This document shows positions 34,613 to 44,718 of a stretch of 64,000 bases of DNA, piece after piece (position 1 is the stretch's first letter; each line of letters begins with the position of its first letter). This stretch comes from Pseudomonas quebecensis (GTDB taxonomy: Bacteria > Pseudomonadota > Gammaproteobacteria > Pseudomonadales > Pseudomonadaceae), in NCBI RefSeq assembly GCF_026410085.1, contig NZ_CP112866.1:930001-994000 (forward strand), in the 5' to 3' direction. The notes under the pieces were generated by a model. It was not told the origin of the DNA. It did not search any database and saw nothing but the letters and a program-made list of their open reading frames with translations. Made by a program: the position numbers and the translations under genes.

Positions 34613-36121
34613 TCAGGGCTTGTTGGGAATACCGTACTTGCGCAGTCGATGGGCAATGGCCGTGTGCGAAGTTTGCAGGCGGCTGGCCAGTTGGCGCGTC
34701 GAGGGGTAGCTGGTGTAGAGCTTTTCGAGTAGGTCGCGCTCGAAGTCTTCCACGGCCTGTTCCAGGCTGTCGACCTCACCATCGCTCTGACGCGCGACGG
34801 AGGTGCCGGCGATATCCAGGTCGCCGATGTCCACCAGGCTGCTTTCGCAGATCGCCGCCGCGCGAAAGATCACGTTCTGCAACTGGCGCACGTTGCCCGG
34901 CCAGCGGTTGCCCAGCAGCGCCGGGTAGGTGCCGGGCGCCAGGCGGCACACCGGACGCTGGATCTGCGCGCAGGCCTGCTGCATGAAATAGCGCGCCAGC
35001 AGCAGAATGTCCTGACCACGTTGGCGCAGGGGCGGCACTTCCACGTTGAGCACATTGAGGCGATAGAACAGGTCTTCGCGGAAGGTGCCCTCGCTGACCA
35101 TTTTTTCCAGGTCGCGGTGCGTGGCGCTGAGGATGCGCACGTTGACCTTCACCTCACGGTCGCCACCGACGCGCCGGAAGCTGCCGTCGTTAAGAAAACG
35201 CAGCAATTTGGCTTGCAGGTACGGTGACATTTCGCCGATTTCATCGAGAAATACCGTGCCCTGGTTGGCCAGCTCCATGAGCCCCGGTTTGCCGCCGCGC
35301 TGCGCGCCGGTAAAGGCGCCGGGGGCGTAGCCGAACAATTCGCTCTCGGCCAGGTTTTCCGGCAGCGCCGCGCAGTTCAACGCCAGGAACGGCGCACTGG
35401 CGCGTGCGCTGATGGCGTGGCAGGCGCGGGCCACCAGTTCCTTGCCGGTACCGGTTTCGCCCTGGATCAACAACGGCGCGTCCAGCGCCGCCACCCGTTG
35501 TGCGCGGGCCTTGAGCGTGCGGATGACCGGGGACTCGCCCAGCAGCGCATCGAAGCCTTCGGCATGGTCGTGGTGCAGGGCCGACAGTTGTTCGCCGATG
35601 CGGTTGGGCTGGTAGAGGGTGAGCAGGGCGCCGGCGTCGGTGATGGGTGTGGCGTCAAGCAACCAGGTTTGGCCGTTGACGCTGATTTCGCGCAGCGGCA
35701 GGCGAAAGCCTACCTCCAGCAAGGTCTCCAGCAGGGCCGCGTCATTGAACAGCGCGCTGATGCTTTCGCCGGCCGGTTCGCGCCCGTACAGCGCGATCAA
35801 CGCCGGGTTGGCCAGCAGGATCTTGCCGGCGCTGTCCACGGCCAGCACCGGGTCGGTCATGGCGGCCAGCAGGGCGTCGAGTTGCAGGTGGCGGCGTTGG
35901 CCGGGGAGGATGTCCACCACGGTCACTGCCTGCACGCCCTGCACGCTGAACAGCGCGTCACGCAGTTCTTCAAGTACTTCGGCACTCAACGTCGGTGCAT
36001 CGATATAGACGTTGGGCGGCACCATTTCCACCGCATCCAGGTTGAGGTTACGCCCACCGAGCAAGGCCAGGACTTCCTGGGTAATGCCGACGCGGTCGAT
36101 GAAGCTGACGTGGATACGCAT
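34613..36121 (-). CDS. gcsR: Sigma-54 dependent activator of the glycine cleavage operon (TyrR-like, GcsR)
   Basis: A 502-aa enhancer-binding protein: ACT domain about residues 1-75 (ligand binding, probably glycine), PAS about 80-190, AAA+ domain about 205-435 with Walker A GETGTGKE and an intact GAFTGA sigma-54 contact loop, and a C-terminal TyrR-type helix-turn-helix (STRQLASRLQTSHTAIAHRL). It lies directly upstream of gcvH in the same direction, as does GcsR in P. aeruginosa. PhhR/TyrR is the alternative, but the position favours GcsR. Confidence 0.9.
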   Translation of the reverse strand: MRIHVSFIDRVGITQEVLALLGGRNLNLDAVEMVPPNVYIDAPTLSAEVLEELRDALFSVQGVQAVTVVDILPGQRRHLQLDALLAAMTDPVLAVDSAGKILLANPALIALYGREPAGESISALFNDAALLETLLEVGFRLPLREISVNGQTWLLDATPITDAGALLTLYQPNRIGEQLSALHHDHAEGFDALLGESPVIRTLKARAQRVAALDAPLLIQGETGTGKELVARACHAISARASAPFLALNCAALPENLAESELFGYAPGAFTGAQRGGKPGLMELANQGTVFLDEIGEMSPYLQAKLLRFLNDGSFRRVGGDREVKVNVRILSATHRDLEKMVSEGTFREDLFYRLNVLNVEVPPLRQRGQDILLLARYFMQQACAQIQRPVCRLAPGTYPALLGNRWPGNVRQLQNVIFRAAAICESSLVDIGDLDIAGTSVARQSDGEVDSLEQAVEDFERDLLEKLYTSYPSTRQLASRLQTSHTAIAHRLRKYGIPNKP

Positions 36122-36183
36122 GAGGTGGCGTTGGATTCTGGGATGCGGAGGGTGCCCAGTATGCCTTGCAGGCGATAGAGATC

Positions 36184-36216
36184 AAACTGGGAGGGAGCTT
36201 GCCCCCTCCCACAGAT
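36184..36216. repeat. REP sequence
   Basis: GGGAGGGAGCTTGCCCCCTCCCAC, a short compact palindrome of the REP family between two minus-strand genes. Confidence 0.75.
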
Positions 36217-36244
36217 CGAACGGTAGTGGGTCAGCGCGACCGGA

Positions 36245-36607
36245 TTATCCCAGGTGTTCGGGTTTGACCGGATCGCCCGATTTCACGTCCAACTGATGCC
36301 GCACGTCCTCGAACATCAGGTCGTACTGCTTGTGCATTGAGCCATTGAGTACGGCCATCTTCGGCATCCCATATTTCTGCGCAATGTTCATCGCATGCCG
36401 GGCAAAGTCGAAGGCCTGGTCTTTGGGCAAAAAGAACTCTTCCTTGAGGTCCTGGCCCTGGACCGAACCGTGCAGTTTGAACAGCATGCCCTTACCTTCC
36501 TTTGGGTCCTGGCTGACTTCGTAATCGATGCACAGGTTGTAGCTGTAGTCATCCTTGTTCAACGCGTGGCGTTCGACGTGCAAGTGTCCCGGTTCAAAGG
36601 TAGCCAT
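36245..36607 (-). CDS. DUF5064 family protein
   Basis: A 120-aa cytoplasmic protein (start MATFEPGHLHVERHALNKDD) that I recognise as a DUF5064-type Pseudomonas family. No catalytic motif is apparent. It lies 18 nt after arcC and may be the last gene of the arc operon. Function unknown. Confidence 0.8.
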   Translation of the reverse strand: MATFEPGHLHVERHALNKDDYSYNLCIDYEVSQDPKEGKGMLFKLHGSVQGQDLKEEFFLPKDQAFDFARHAMNIAQKYGMPKMAVLNGSMHKQYDLMFEDVRHQLDVKSGDPVKPEHLG

Positions 36608-36625
36608 AGGCGAATCTCCTCTACT

Positions 36626-37555
36626 TCACAGATAGGTGATGCCAGGTGTCGCCGTGCTGATGCGCGTACCGGCGGTGCCCTGGACGATGGCTTCGATGTC
36701 CGAGAGTGAACCGATCACGGCGGTTTTGCCAGTGCGGCGGGCGAACTCGCAGGCGGCCTGTACCTTGGGCCCCATGGAGCCGGCGGCGAAGCCGAGTTTT
36801 TCCATGTCGTCGGGGTGGGCCTGGCCGATGGCCTTCTGGGTCGGCTTGCCATAATCGATAAAGGCTGCGTTGACGTCGGTGGCGATCACCAGCAAGTCCG
36901 CGTCCAGTTGCGTGGCCAGCAGCGACGAGCACAGGTCTTTGTCGATCACGGCCTCGATGCCCTGCAGTTTGCCGTCTTCGCCATACATCGTCGGGATGCC
37001 GCCGCCGCCGGCGCAGATCACGATGGCGCTTTTTTCCAGCAGCCACTTGATCGGGCGAATTTCAAAGATGCGTTTGGGGCGTGGGCTGGCGACCACGCGG
37101 CGGTATTTATCGCCGTCCGGGGCAATCGCCCAGCCTTTTTCAGCGGCGAGTTTTTCCGCTTCGTCCTTGGAATACACGGGGCCGATGGGCTTGGTGGGGT
37201 GCTTGAACGCCGGGTCGTTGGCGTCGACTTCCACCTGGGTGAGCAGGGTGGCGAACGGCACTTCAAAGTCCAGCAGGTTGCCCAGCTCCTGTTCGATGAT
37301 GTAGCCGATCATGCCTTCGGTCTCGGCGCCCAGCACGTCCAGCGGGTAGGGCGAGACGCTGGTGTAGGCCGCCGCCTGCAACGACAGCAGGCCGACCTGC
37401 GGGCCATTGCCGTGGGCGATCACCAGCTCGTTGCCGGGGTGGATCTTGGCGATCTGTTCGGTGGCGATGCGGATATTGGCGCGTTGGTTGTCCGCGGTCA
37501 TGGGTTCACCACGGCGGAGCAGGGCGTTACCGCCCAGGGCTACGACGATGCGCAT
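36626..37555 (-). CDS. arcC: Carbamate kinase
   Basis: A 309-aa enzyme that makes ATP from carbamoyl phosphate and ADP, the last step of the arginine deiminase pathway. N-terminal phosphate loop [13 protein letters not shown], a central GNGPQVGLL and the nucleotide site [10 protein letters not shown] are present. ATG 37555 gives the normal start MRIVVALGG; the frame is open 52 codons further without support. Confidence 0.96.
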   Translation of the reverse strand: MRIVVALGGNALLRRGEPMTADNQRANIRIATEQIAKIHPGNELVIAHGNGPQVGLLSLQAAAYTSVSPYPLDVLGAETEGMIGYIIEQELGNLLDFEVPFATLLTQVEVDANDPAFKHPTKPIGPVYSKDEAEKLAAEKGWAIAPDGDKYRRVVASPRPKRIFEIRPIKWLLEKSAIVICAGGGGIPTMYGEDGKLQGIEAVIDKDLCSSLLATQLDADLLVIATDVNAAFIDYGKPTQKAIGQAHPDDMEKLGFAAGSMGPKVQAACEFARRTGKTAVIGSLSDIEAIVQGTAGTRISTATPGITYL

Positions 37556-37596
37556 AAAGAATGTCCTTCCAAAGTTCGATGTTGCGAACACAGGAC

Positions 37597-37632
37597 CAAG
37601 GTGGGCGGGGGCAGGCCCCTCCCACACTTCAC
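37597..37632. repeat. REP sequence between arcB and arcC
   Basis: AGGTGGGCGGGGGCAGGCCCCTCCCACACT, a diverged REP palindrome inside the arc operon. It could adjust arcC expression by mRNA stability. Confidence 0.75.
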
Positions 37633-37643
37633 CCGTGTAGCCT

Positions 37644-38654
37644 TTAGATATCCGCCAGCGCCGATACCAGAATCGCCTTGATGGTGTGCATGCGGTTTTC
37701 CGCCTGCTCAAAGGCGATGTTGGCCGGCGACTCGAACACCTCTTCGGTCACCTCCACACCATTGGCCAGGTTCGGGTAGCGCGCGGCGATGTCTTTGCCG
37801 ACCTTGGTTTCGCTGTTGTGGAACGCCGGCAGGCAGTGCATGAATTTCACCCGAGGGTTGCCCGAGGCTTTCATCATCTGGGCGTTGACCTGGTACGGCA
37901 GCAGTTGCTCGATGCGCTCGTCCCACGCTTCCACCGGTTCGCCCATGGACACCCAGATATCGGTGTGGATGAAGTCCACGCCCTTCACGGCTTCTTTGGG
38001 GTCTTCGGTGATGGTGATGCGCGCGCCGCTTTCCTCGGCGAAGGCCTGGCATTGCTTGATGAAATCTTCATGGGGCCACAGGGCTTTCGGCGCGCCGATG
38101 CGCACGTCCATGCCGAGCTTGGCGCCGATCATCAGCAGCGAGTTGCCCATGTTGTAGCGCGCGTCGCCCAGGTAGGCGTAGCTGATGTCATGCAGCGGTT
38201 TGTCGCTATGTTCGCGCATGGTCAGTGTGTCGGCGATCATTTGGGTGGGGTGGAACTCGGCGGTGAGGCCGTTGAACACCGGCACGCCGGCAAACTTGGC
38301 CAGTTCTTCGACGATTTCCTGTTCGAAGCCACGGTACTCGATGGCATCGAACATCCGGCCAAGCACGCGCGCGGTGTCTTTCATGCTTTCTTTGTGGCCG
38401 ATCTGCGACGACACGGGGTCGATGTAGGTGACGTGCGCGCCCTGGTCATGGGCCGCCACTTCGAACGCGCAGCGGGTGCGGGTGGAGGTTTTTTCGAAAA
38501 TCAGCGCGATGTTCTTGCCTTGCAGGTGCGGACGCTCAGTGCCGGTGTACTTGGCGCGCTTGAGGTCGCGGGACAGGTCCAGCAGGTAATGCAGCTCACG
38601 AGTGGTGTGGTGCATCAGCGACAGCAGGCTGCGGTTGCGCATATTGAAAGCCAT
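37644..38654 (-). CDS. arcB: Catabolic ornithine carbamoyltransferase
   Basis: A 336-aa enzyme that splits citrulline with phosphate into ornithine and carbamoyl phosphate. Carbamoyl phosphate motif [15 protein letters not shown], ornithine motif [10 protein letters not shown]. Its place between arcA and arcC supports the catabolic role. Confidence 0.96.
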   Translation of the reverse strand: MAFNMRNRSLLSLMHHTTRELHYLLDLSRDLKRAKYTGTERPHLQGKNIALIFEKTSTRTRCAFEVAAHDQGAHVTYIDPVSSQIGHKESMKDTARVLGRMFDAIEYRGFEQEIVEELAKFAGVPVFNGLTAEFHPTQMIADTLTMREHSDKPLHDISYAYLGDARYNMGNSLLMIGAKLGMDVRIGAPKALWPHEDFIKQCQAFAEESGARITITEDPKEAVKGVDFIHTDIWVSMGEPVEAWDERIEQLLPYQVNAQMMKASGNPRVKFMHCLPAFHNSETKVGKDIAARYPNLANGVEVTEEVFESPANIAFEQAENRMHTIKAILVSALADI

Positions 38655-38723
38655 GATGGATCTCCTTCTGTTTAGGTTATCCCCATGGCCGGCGCCTTAT
38701 GAGCGGCGGCCATGGCTTGAAAA

Positions 38724-39980
38724 TTAGTAGTCGATTGGGTCGCGGATGATCGGGCAGGTCATGCAGTGGCCGCCGCCACGGCCACGGCCGAGTTCACCGG
38801 CGCTGATGGTGATGACTTCCACGCCGGCCTTGCGCAGCAGGGTATTGGTGTAAGTGTTGCGGTCGTAGCCGATTACCACGCCCGGCTCCACGGCCACCAC
38901 GTTGTTGCCGTCGTCCCACTGCTCGCGCTCGGCGGCGAAGCTGTTGCCGCCGGTCTCGACCACGCGCAGGGCCTTGAGGTTGAGCGCCGCGGCCACGGTC
39001 TCGACGAAGTTGGTTTTCTCCCGCTGGATATCGATACCGTGCGGCTTGCTCTCGTCAGGACGCAGGGTAAACGGCACGATCTGATTGACCACTTCAGGGA
39101 AGACGGTGACCAGGTCGCGGTCGCAGAAGCTGAACACGGTGTCCAGGTGCATCGCTGCGCGGGACTTCGGCAGGCCGGCGACGATCACGCGCTCCACGGC
39201 GTTGTTCTTGAACAGGTTGCGCGCCAGCTGGCCGATGGCCTGGTGGGACGAGCGCTCGCCCATGCCGATCAATACCACGCCATTGCCGATCGGCATCACG
39301 TCACCGCCTTCAAGCGTGGCGGCGCCATGCTCCTGGTCAGGGTCGCCGTACCAGATCTGGAAGTCGGCGTTGGTGAACTCGGGGTGGAATTTGTAGATGG
39401 CGCTGGTCAGCAGGGTTTCCTGACGTCGCGCCGGCCAGTACATCGGGTTGAGGGTCACGCCGCCGTAGATCCAGCAGGTGGTGTCGCGGGTGAACTGAGT
39501 GTTGGGCAGCGGCGGCAGGATGAAGCTGGAGTGGCCGAGGAATTCGCGGAACATCTCGATGGTGCGGCCACCGAAGCTGCTCGGCAGGTCATCGGCCGAC
39601 ACGCCGCCGATCAGGAACTCGGCGATTTTGCGCGGCTCCAGGCTGCGCAGCCAGGAGCCGACTTCATCGACCAGGCCCAGGCCTACCGTGTTGGCGGTGA
39701 TCTTGCGCGCCAGGATCCAGTCCAGCGCCTCAGGGAGGGCGACGATATCGGTCAGCAGGTTGTGCATTTCCAGCACATCAATGTCCCGCTCGCGCATTTT
39801 GGTGACGAAATCGAAATGGTCGCGCTTGGCCTGCGCCACCCACAGCACGTCATCGAACAGCAGTTCATCGCAGTTGTTGGGGGTCAGCCGCTGGTGGGCC
39901 AAACCTGGGGAGCACACCATGACTTTGCGCAGTTTGCCGGCTTCGGAGTGGACGCCGTACTTCACTTTTTCCGTGGTCAT
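38724..39980 (-). CDS. arcA: Arginine deiminase
   Basis: A 418-aa enzyme that hydrolyses arginine to citrulline and ammonia. The catalytic Cys is in the C-terminal [14 protein letters not shown]; the guanidine-binding motifs [15 protein letters not shown] and LDTVFSFCD are present. ATG 39980 is preceded by GGAGGATCTGAA. Confidence 0.97.
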   Translation of the reverse strand: MTTEKVKYGVHSEAGKLRKVMVCSPGLAHQRLTPNNCDELLFDDVLWVAQAKRDHFDFVTKMRERDIDVLEMHNLLTDIVALPEALDWILARKITANTVGLGLVDEVGSWLRSLEPRKIAEFLIGGVSADDLPSSFGGRTIEMFREFLGHSSFILPPLPNTQFTRDTTCWIYGGVTLNPMYWPARRQETLLTSAIYKFHPEFTNADFQIWYGDPDQEHGAATLEGGDVMPIGNGVVLIGMGERSSHQAIGQLARNLFKNNAVERVIVAGLPKSRAAMHLDTVFSFCDRDLVTVFPEVVNQIVPFTLRPDESKPHGIDIQREKTNFVETVAAALNLKALRVVETGGNSFAAEREQWDDGNNVVAVEPGVVIGYDRNTYTNTLLRKAGVEVITISAGELGRGRGGGHCMTCPIIRDPIDY

Positions 39981-40004
39981 TTCAGATCCTCCAATGAACA
40001 ACAA

Positions 40005-41432
40005 TTACAAGGTCAGGAAGCCGTCGTAGAGCCCGTAGGCAGCCACCAGGGCGCCTATGACTACCGCGGCGAAAATCAGCTTCTCGACGTTGGTGAAAAT
40101 CGGTTTGCCCAGTTCATGCTTGGCCTTGGCGAACAGAATCGCGCCGGGCGCATAGAGCAGGGCGGACAGCAGCAGGTACTTGATGCCGCCGGCGTAGAGC
40201 AGCCAGATCGCGTAGATCAGCGCGACGGCGCCGATGAACAGGTCTTTTTTGCGCTCGGCCAGGGCGTTTTCGTAGGTCTCGCCACGCACCGCCAGCAGCA
40301 GCGCGTAGGCCGCCGACCACAGGTAAGGCACCAGGATCATCGAGGTGGCGAGGTAGATCAGCGAGAGGTACGTACTGGCGGAAAACAGTGTGATTACCAG
40401 GAACAGCTGGACCATGGCGTTGGTCAGCCACAGTGCGTTGGTCGGCACGTGGTTGGCGTTTTCCTTGCGCAGGAACGCCGGCATGGTGTGGTCCTTGGCG
40501 GCGGCGAACATGATCTCCGCGCACAGCAGCACCCATGACAGCAACGCGCCCAGCAGCGAGATAATCAGGCCGACGCTGATCAACACCGCGCCCCAGTGGC
40601 CGACCACGTGCTCCAGCACAGCGGCCATCGATGGGTTCTGCAGCTTGGCCAGTTCCGGTTGGGTCATGATGCCCAGGGACAGCACGTTCACCAGCATCAG
40701 GAACAACAGCACCGTGATGAACCCGATCACGGTGGCCTTGCCCACGTCACTGCGTTTTTCAGCGCGTGCCGAGAAGATGCTCGCGCCCTCGATGCCGATG
40801 AACACCCATACGGTGACCAGCATCATGTTGCGCACCTGGTTCATCACACTGCCCAGGTCCGGGTTTTTCACGCCCCAGATGTCAGCGGTGAAGATATCCA
40901 GCTTGAACGCGAACAGGGCGATCAACACGAACAGCACCAGCGGCACCACCTTGGCGACGGTGGTCACCAGGTTGATGAACGCCGCTTCCTTGATGCCGCG
41001 CAGCACCAGGAAATGCACGGCCCACAGCAACACCGAGGCGCCGATCACCGCCGCTGGCGTATTGCCTTCGCCGAAGATCGGAAAGAAATAGCCCAGGGTG
41101 CTGAACAACAGCACGAAGTAGCCGACGTTACCCAGCCAGGCGCTGATCCAATAACCCCAGGCCGATGAGAAGCCCATGTAGTCGCCAAACCCGGCCTTGG
41201 CGTAGGCGTACACGCCGCCGTCGAGGTCGGGCTTGCGATTGGCCAGGGTCTGGAACACGAATGCCAGGGTCAGCATGCCGATCGCGGTAATGACCCAGCC
41301 GATCAATACCGCGCCCACATCGGCGCTCGCGGCCATGTTTTGCGGCAGTGAAAAGATGCCGCCGCCGATCATCGAACCGACGACAAGTGCAACCAGGGCG
41401 CCTAATCGAAGTTTTCCGGGAGATTCAGACAT
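40005..41432 (-). CDS. arcD: Arginine/ornithine antiporter ArcD (operon copy)
   Basis: A 475-aa APC-family transporter with about 12-13 TM helices that exchanges external arginine for internal ornithine. The substrate-binding loop VVGSMIGGGIFSLPQNMA is in TM1. First gene of arcDABC. ATG 41432 is preceded by TGGAG. The divergent gene at 41879 encodes a close paralogue. Confidence 0.95.
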   Translation of the reverse strand: MSESPGKLRLGALVALVVGSMIGGGIFSLPQNMAASADVGAVLIGWVITAIGMLTLAFVFQTLANRKPDLDGGVYAYAKAGFGDYMGFSSAWGYWISAWLGNVGYFVLLFSTLGYFFPIFGEGNTPAAVIGASVLLWAVHFLVLRGIKEAAFINLVTTVAKVVPLVLFVLIALFAFKLDIFTADIWGVKNPDLGSVMNQVRNMMLVTVWVFIGIEGASIFSARAEKRSDVGKATVIGFITVLLFLMLVNVLSLGIMTQPELAKLQNPSMAAVLEHVVGHWGAVLISVGLIISLLGALLSWVLLCAEIMFAAAKDHTMPAFLRKENANHVPTNALWLTNAMVQLFLVITLFSASTYLSLIYLATSMILVPYLWSAAYALLLAVRGETYENALAERKKDLFIGAVALIYAIWLLYAGGIKYLLLSALLYAPGAILFAKAKHELGKPIFTNVEKLIFAAVVIGALVAAYGLYDGFLTL

Positions 41433-41878
41433 TGCATGACTCCAATGCAGGAGAAGAGAGGCCACAGAATAAATCCGTAAGCTGATCAAACAGCTGACTC
41501 AGATCACTTCATTGGCACATTCCATTGCGAATTAATGACTTAACGGCGACCCTGTACGCACGGATTTTCCCGCAGAGGCTTGTTCCAGAGCGCTTTGTGC
41601 GTTGGAATTAATCATTTAGTGCAAGGCATGGGGTTTGAAGCTAGACGGGATTGCCAAATGTGCAAACTTTTTCGACGCTGACCGCGAACAAGCGCGCAAT
41701 GATTTAAAGTGTGCGCCGTATTTAAATTCTAAATAAGCCTAAACTCGAACATCTGTCATGCGCTTGCGTTATGAGCATGGCGAAATAGTGGCGCCGTAAA
41801 CAAGCGCTACACTCGATTAGTTAAATTAAGTTGGGTGCACAGTTGTCGACTCAAGTGGTTATTCAGTCAGGAGTACTC
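41433..41878. other. Divergent promoter region of the two arcD genes
   Basis: 446 nt without a gene, AT-richer than the surroundings. It holds a candidate ANR site (41494-41507) for arcDABC. No clear operator was found for the second arcD. Confidence 0.6.
41494..41507 (-). promoter_or_regulatory. Candidate ANR/FNR box upstream of arcD
   Basis: Minus strand GTGATCTGAGTCAG matches the consensus TTGAT-N4-GTCAA at 8 of 10 fixed positions. A -10-like TATTCT lies at about the distance expected from a site centred at -41.5. Arc operons of pseudomonads are known to be induced by ANR at low oxygen. Confidence 0.4.
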
Positions 41879-43306
41879 ATGTCTCAAACAAGCGAGAAAC
41901 TTCGCCTCAGCGGCCTGATCGCGCTGGTGGTGGGGTCCATGATCGGTGGGGGAATTTTCTCGTTGCCGCAGAACATGGCGGCACGTGCCGAAGTGGGCGC
42001 GGTGTTGATCGGCTGGGCGATCACTGCCGTGGGCATGCTGACCCTGGCCTTCGTGTTCCAGACCCTGGCCAACCGCAAACCGGAGCTGGACTCCGGGGTG
42101 TATGCCTACGCCAAGGCCGGCTTTGGCGACTACATGGGCTTTTCATCGGCCTGGGGTTACTGGATCAGCGCCTGGATGGGTAACGTCGGCTACTTCGTCT
42201 TGCTGTTCAGCACCCTCGGCTATTTCTTCCCGGTCTTCGGTCAGGGCAACACCCCGTTGGCCATCGGCTGCGCCTCATTGTTGCTGTGGGCTGTGCATTT
42301 CCTGGTGCTGCGCGGCATCAAGGAAGCGGCGTTCATCAACCAGATCACCACCATCGCAAAAATCGTCCCGCTGCTGATGTTTATCGTGATCGCCGCCGTC
42401 GCGTTCAAGGCTGACGTGTTCACCCGGGATATCTGGGGCCTGGGCAACCCGCAGATCGGCGGGGTGGTGGAGCAGGTGCGCAACATGATGCTGGTCACCG
42501 TGTTTGTGTTTATCGGCATTGAAGGCGCCAGCGTGTATTCGGCGCGGGCCGAGAAACGTGCCGACGTAGGGCGAGCCACGGTGATCGGTTTTCTCGGCGT
42601 GCTGGCGCTGTTAGTGCTGGTGAATGTGCTGTCTCTGGGCATCATGAGCCAGCCGGAGTTGGCGGGGCTGCAGAACCCGTCGCTGGCCGGGGTACTTGAG
42701 CGCATCGTCGGGCCGTGGGGCGCGCTGTTGATCAGCGTCGGGCTGGCAGTGTCGCTGCTCGGTGCGTTGTTGTCCTGGGCACTGTTGTGCGCGGAAATTC
42801 TGTACGCCACGGCCCATGACAAGACCATGCCGGCGTTCCTCAAAAAGGAAAACGCCAACCAGGTGCCGGTCAACGCGCTGTGGCTGACCAACCTGATGAT
42901 CCAGGCATTCCTGGTGATCACGCTGTTTTCCCACAGCACCTACACCAAGCTGATCTACCTGGCTTCTTCGATGATTCTGGTGCCGTACCTGTGGTCGGCG
43001 GCGTACGCAGTGTTGCTGAGCGGGCGCGGCGAGACCTATCAAGACGCGCCCCGCGAGCGCCTCAAAGACTTGCTTATCGGCCTGATCGCCCTCGGTTATG
43101 CGATCTGGCTGCTGTATGCCGGAGGTCTGAAGTACCTGCTGTTGTCGGCGTTGCTCTATGCGCCCGGTGTGATCCTGTTCGCCCTGGCCAAGCGCGAACA
43201 GGCTCTACCGTTGTTTACCCACGTGGAAAAAGGCATTTTCAGCTGCGTGATCGCCGGCGCGGGCCTGGCGGCATACGGGTTATACAGCGGGGTATTGTCA
43301 TTGTGA
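41879..43306 (+). CDS. Second arginine/ornithine antiporter (ArcD paralogue)
   Basis: A 475-aa APC-family transporter, equal in length to the divergent ArcD and identical in long stretches (VVGSMIGGGIFSLPQNMA; FGDYMGFSSAWGYWISAW), so it arose by duplication. ATG 41879 has AGGAG 6 nt upstream. It may differ in substrate preference or oxygen control. Confidence 0.93.
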   Translation: MSQTSEKLRLSGLIALVVGSMIGGGIFSLPQNMAARAEVGAVLIGWAITAVGMLTLAFVFQTLANRKPELDSGVYAYAKAGFGDYMGFSSAWGYWISAWMGNVGYFVLLFSTLGYFFPVFGQGNTPLAIGCASLLLWAVHFLVLRGIKEAAFINQITTIAKIVPLLMFIVIAAVAFKADVFTRDIWGLGNPQIGGVVEQVRNMMLVTVFVFIGIEGASVYSARAEKRADVGRATVIGFLGVLALLVLVNVLSLGIMSQPELAGLQNPSLAGVLERIVGPWGALLISVGLAVSLLGALLSWALLCAEILYATAHDKTMPAFLKKENANQVPVNALWLTNLMIQAFLVITLFSHSTYTKLIYLASSMILVPYLWSAAYAVLLSGRGETYQDAPRERLKDLLIGLIALGYAIWLLYAGGLKYLLLSALLYAPGVILFALAKREQALPLFTHVEKGIFSCVIAGAGLAAYGLYSGVLSL

Positions 43307-43333
43307 CGGGCAGCCGTACGCCTGGACGGTCGA

Positions 43334-44683
43334 TCACCACTGTGGCCGATGTGAACCCAATTCTACGGCCGGCCGATCCCATTGCAGCGGTGTGCCGTTG
43401 ATGCTCACGGGGGGCAGCAGCCGGTGCGCCGGGCCCCAATGGGTGTGTTCGACCAGCAGCCCCAGGTCGCCTGGCTCCTCGGGCCTCAGCGCCGGTTCCT
43501 GCGGCGCTTGCCCTGCTTCCATCAGCAGCTTTGCCGTACGCGCCAGGGACAAGCGCGCCGATCCACCACGTCCGGACTGCAAGCGTTCGCGCAATGCCTG
43601 CAGCGCGCTGGCGGCCATGAGGTAGCCGGTGCCGTGGTCCAGCGCCTGCACTGGCAACGGCAGCGGTTTGTCCGCCTGTTGCCAGGCCATGCCCGCCTCG
43701 GCGATGCCGCAGCTCATCTGCACCAGGCTGTCGAAGCCGCGGCGGTTGCGCCATGGGCCGCTCCAGCCATAGGCGTTAAGGCTCACGTCGATCAGGCCGG
43801 GGGCCAGGCGTTGCAGGCTGTCGGCGCTGTAGCCCAAGCGTTCGAGGGCGTCGGCGCGATAACCGTGGAACAAAAGGTCGGCGTCCTTGAGCAAGGCTTC
43901 GAACAGCTGCCGACCATCCTGGGTTTTCAAATCCAGCCGCGCGCAGCGTTTGCCCAGGGTCATTTCCGGCACCACGCCCGGTTCGTCCCAGGTCGGCGAG
44001 TCGATGCGCAGCACATCCGCCCCCAGCCCGGCCAGGAAGCGACTGGCCACCGGGCCGGCCAGGACGCGGGTCAGGTCCAGCACCTTGAGCCCTGCCAGCG
44101 GGCGGGCCACCGAGCCGCGCCAGGGTTTGGCCGTGGTGGCCGCAAACGTCTGACGCTGCACCAGCGCCTCGGCATTCACCGCCTGCCCTTGGGGATGTTG
44201 CTGCCAGGCCGACCCGGTACGCATCTGCGCGGCACAACCGCCGGCCTCGACCATTGCCTGCTCCAGTTCCGCGGCCTTCCAGGCGGCGACCTTGCCGGCC
44301 ATCTCGGTGCGATCACGGACCTGGCCCAGCACCTGCTCGGCGGCGGCACGGTGATGGGGCGCGTTGGTGTGCAGACGAATCCAGCCGTCGGCGCTGGCGT
44401 AATCGCCGGCCACCGGGTCCCACAGCGGCGGCACATGCCAGCCCCGCGGGCGCAGTGAGGACGAGAACCACCAGGACGCCAGACGTCGGTCCACGCTGAC
44501 GTCGGGCAGGCGGCCGGTCTGTTGCCGGATCAGCTCGGCCACGGCCTGGCCGGCGGCGCCGAGGCCGGCGCAGGCCAGGTCGGTCACGGCGAAGGCCGAG
44601 GGCAGGGCGCCGGCGCCGGTCAGAGGCAGCGGCGTCTGCGGTAGATCGAGCGCGGCTTGGATGGAAGTCAGCAGGTCAGTCAT
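43334..44683 (-). CDS. CoA transferase, family III (CaiB/BaiF)
   Basis: A 449-aa family III CoA transferase. The core (about residues 190-330) has LKVLDLTRVLAGPVASRFLAGLGADVLRIDSP; the family's catalytic Asp is usually in the following FLDLK-like region, here CARLDLKTQDG. The N-terminal 185 residues are a second, weaker family III half. The substrate is unknown. ATG 44683 has GGAGGG 8 nt upstream. Convergent with the second arcD. Confidence 0.88.
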   Translation of the reverse strand: MTDLLTSIQAALDLPQTPLPLTGAGALPSAFAVTDLACAGLGAAGQAVAELIRQQTGRLPDVSVDRRLASWWFSSSLRPRGWHVPPLWDPVAGDYASADGWIRLHTNAPHHRAAAEQVLGQVRDRTEMAGKVAAWKAAELEQAMVEAGGCAAQMRTGSAWQQHPQGQAVNAEALVQRQTFAATTAKPWRGSVARPLAGLKVLDLTRVLAGPVASRFLAGLGADVLRIDSPTWDEPGVVPEMTLGKRCARLDLKTQDGRQLFEALLKDADLLFHGYRADALERLGYSADSLQRLAPGLIDVSLNAYGWSGPWRNRRGFDSLVQMSCGIAEAGMAWQQADKPLPLPVQALDHGTGYLMAASALQALRERLQSGRGGSARLSLARTAKLLMEAGQAPQEPALRPEEPGDLGLLVEHTHWGPAHRLLPPVSINGTPLQWDRPAVELGSHRPQW

Positions 44684-44718
44684 CAAAGGCCCTCCGGGAG
44701 AAGGACCACTATAGAAGA

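Noticed and set aside
38766..40538. Plus-strand frame opposite arcA and arcD
   Set aside because: Antisense shadow of two conserved genes.
41433..41878. ArgR sites for the arc genes
   Set aside because: Only loose TGTCGC-like half sites were seen; spacing does not fit.
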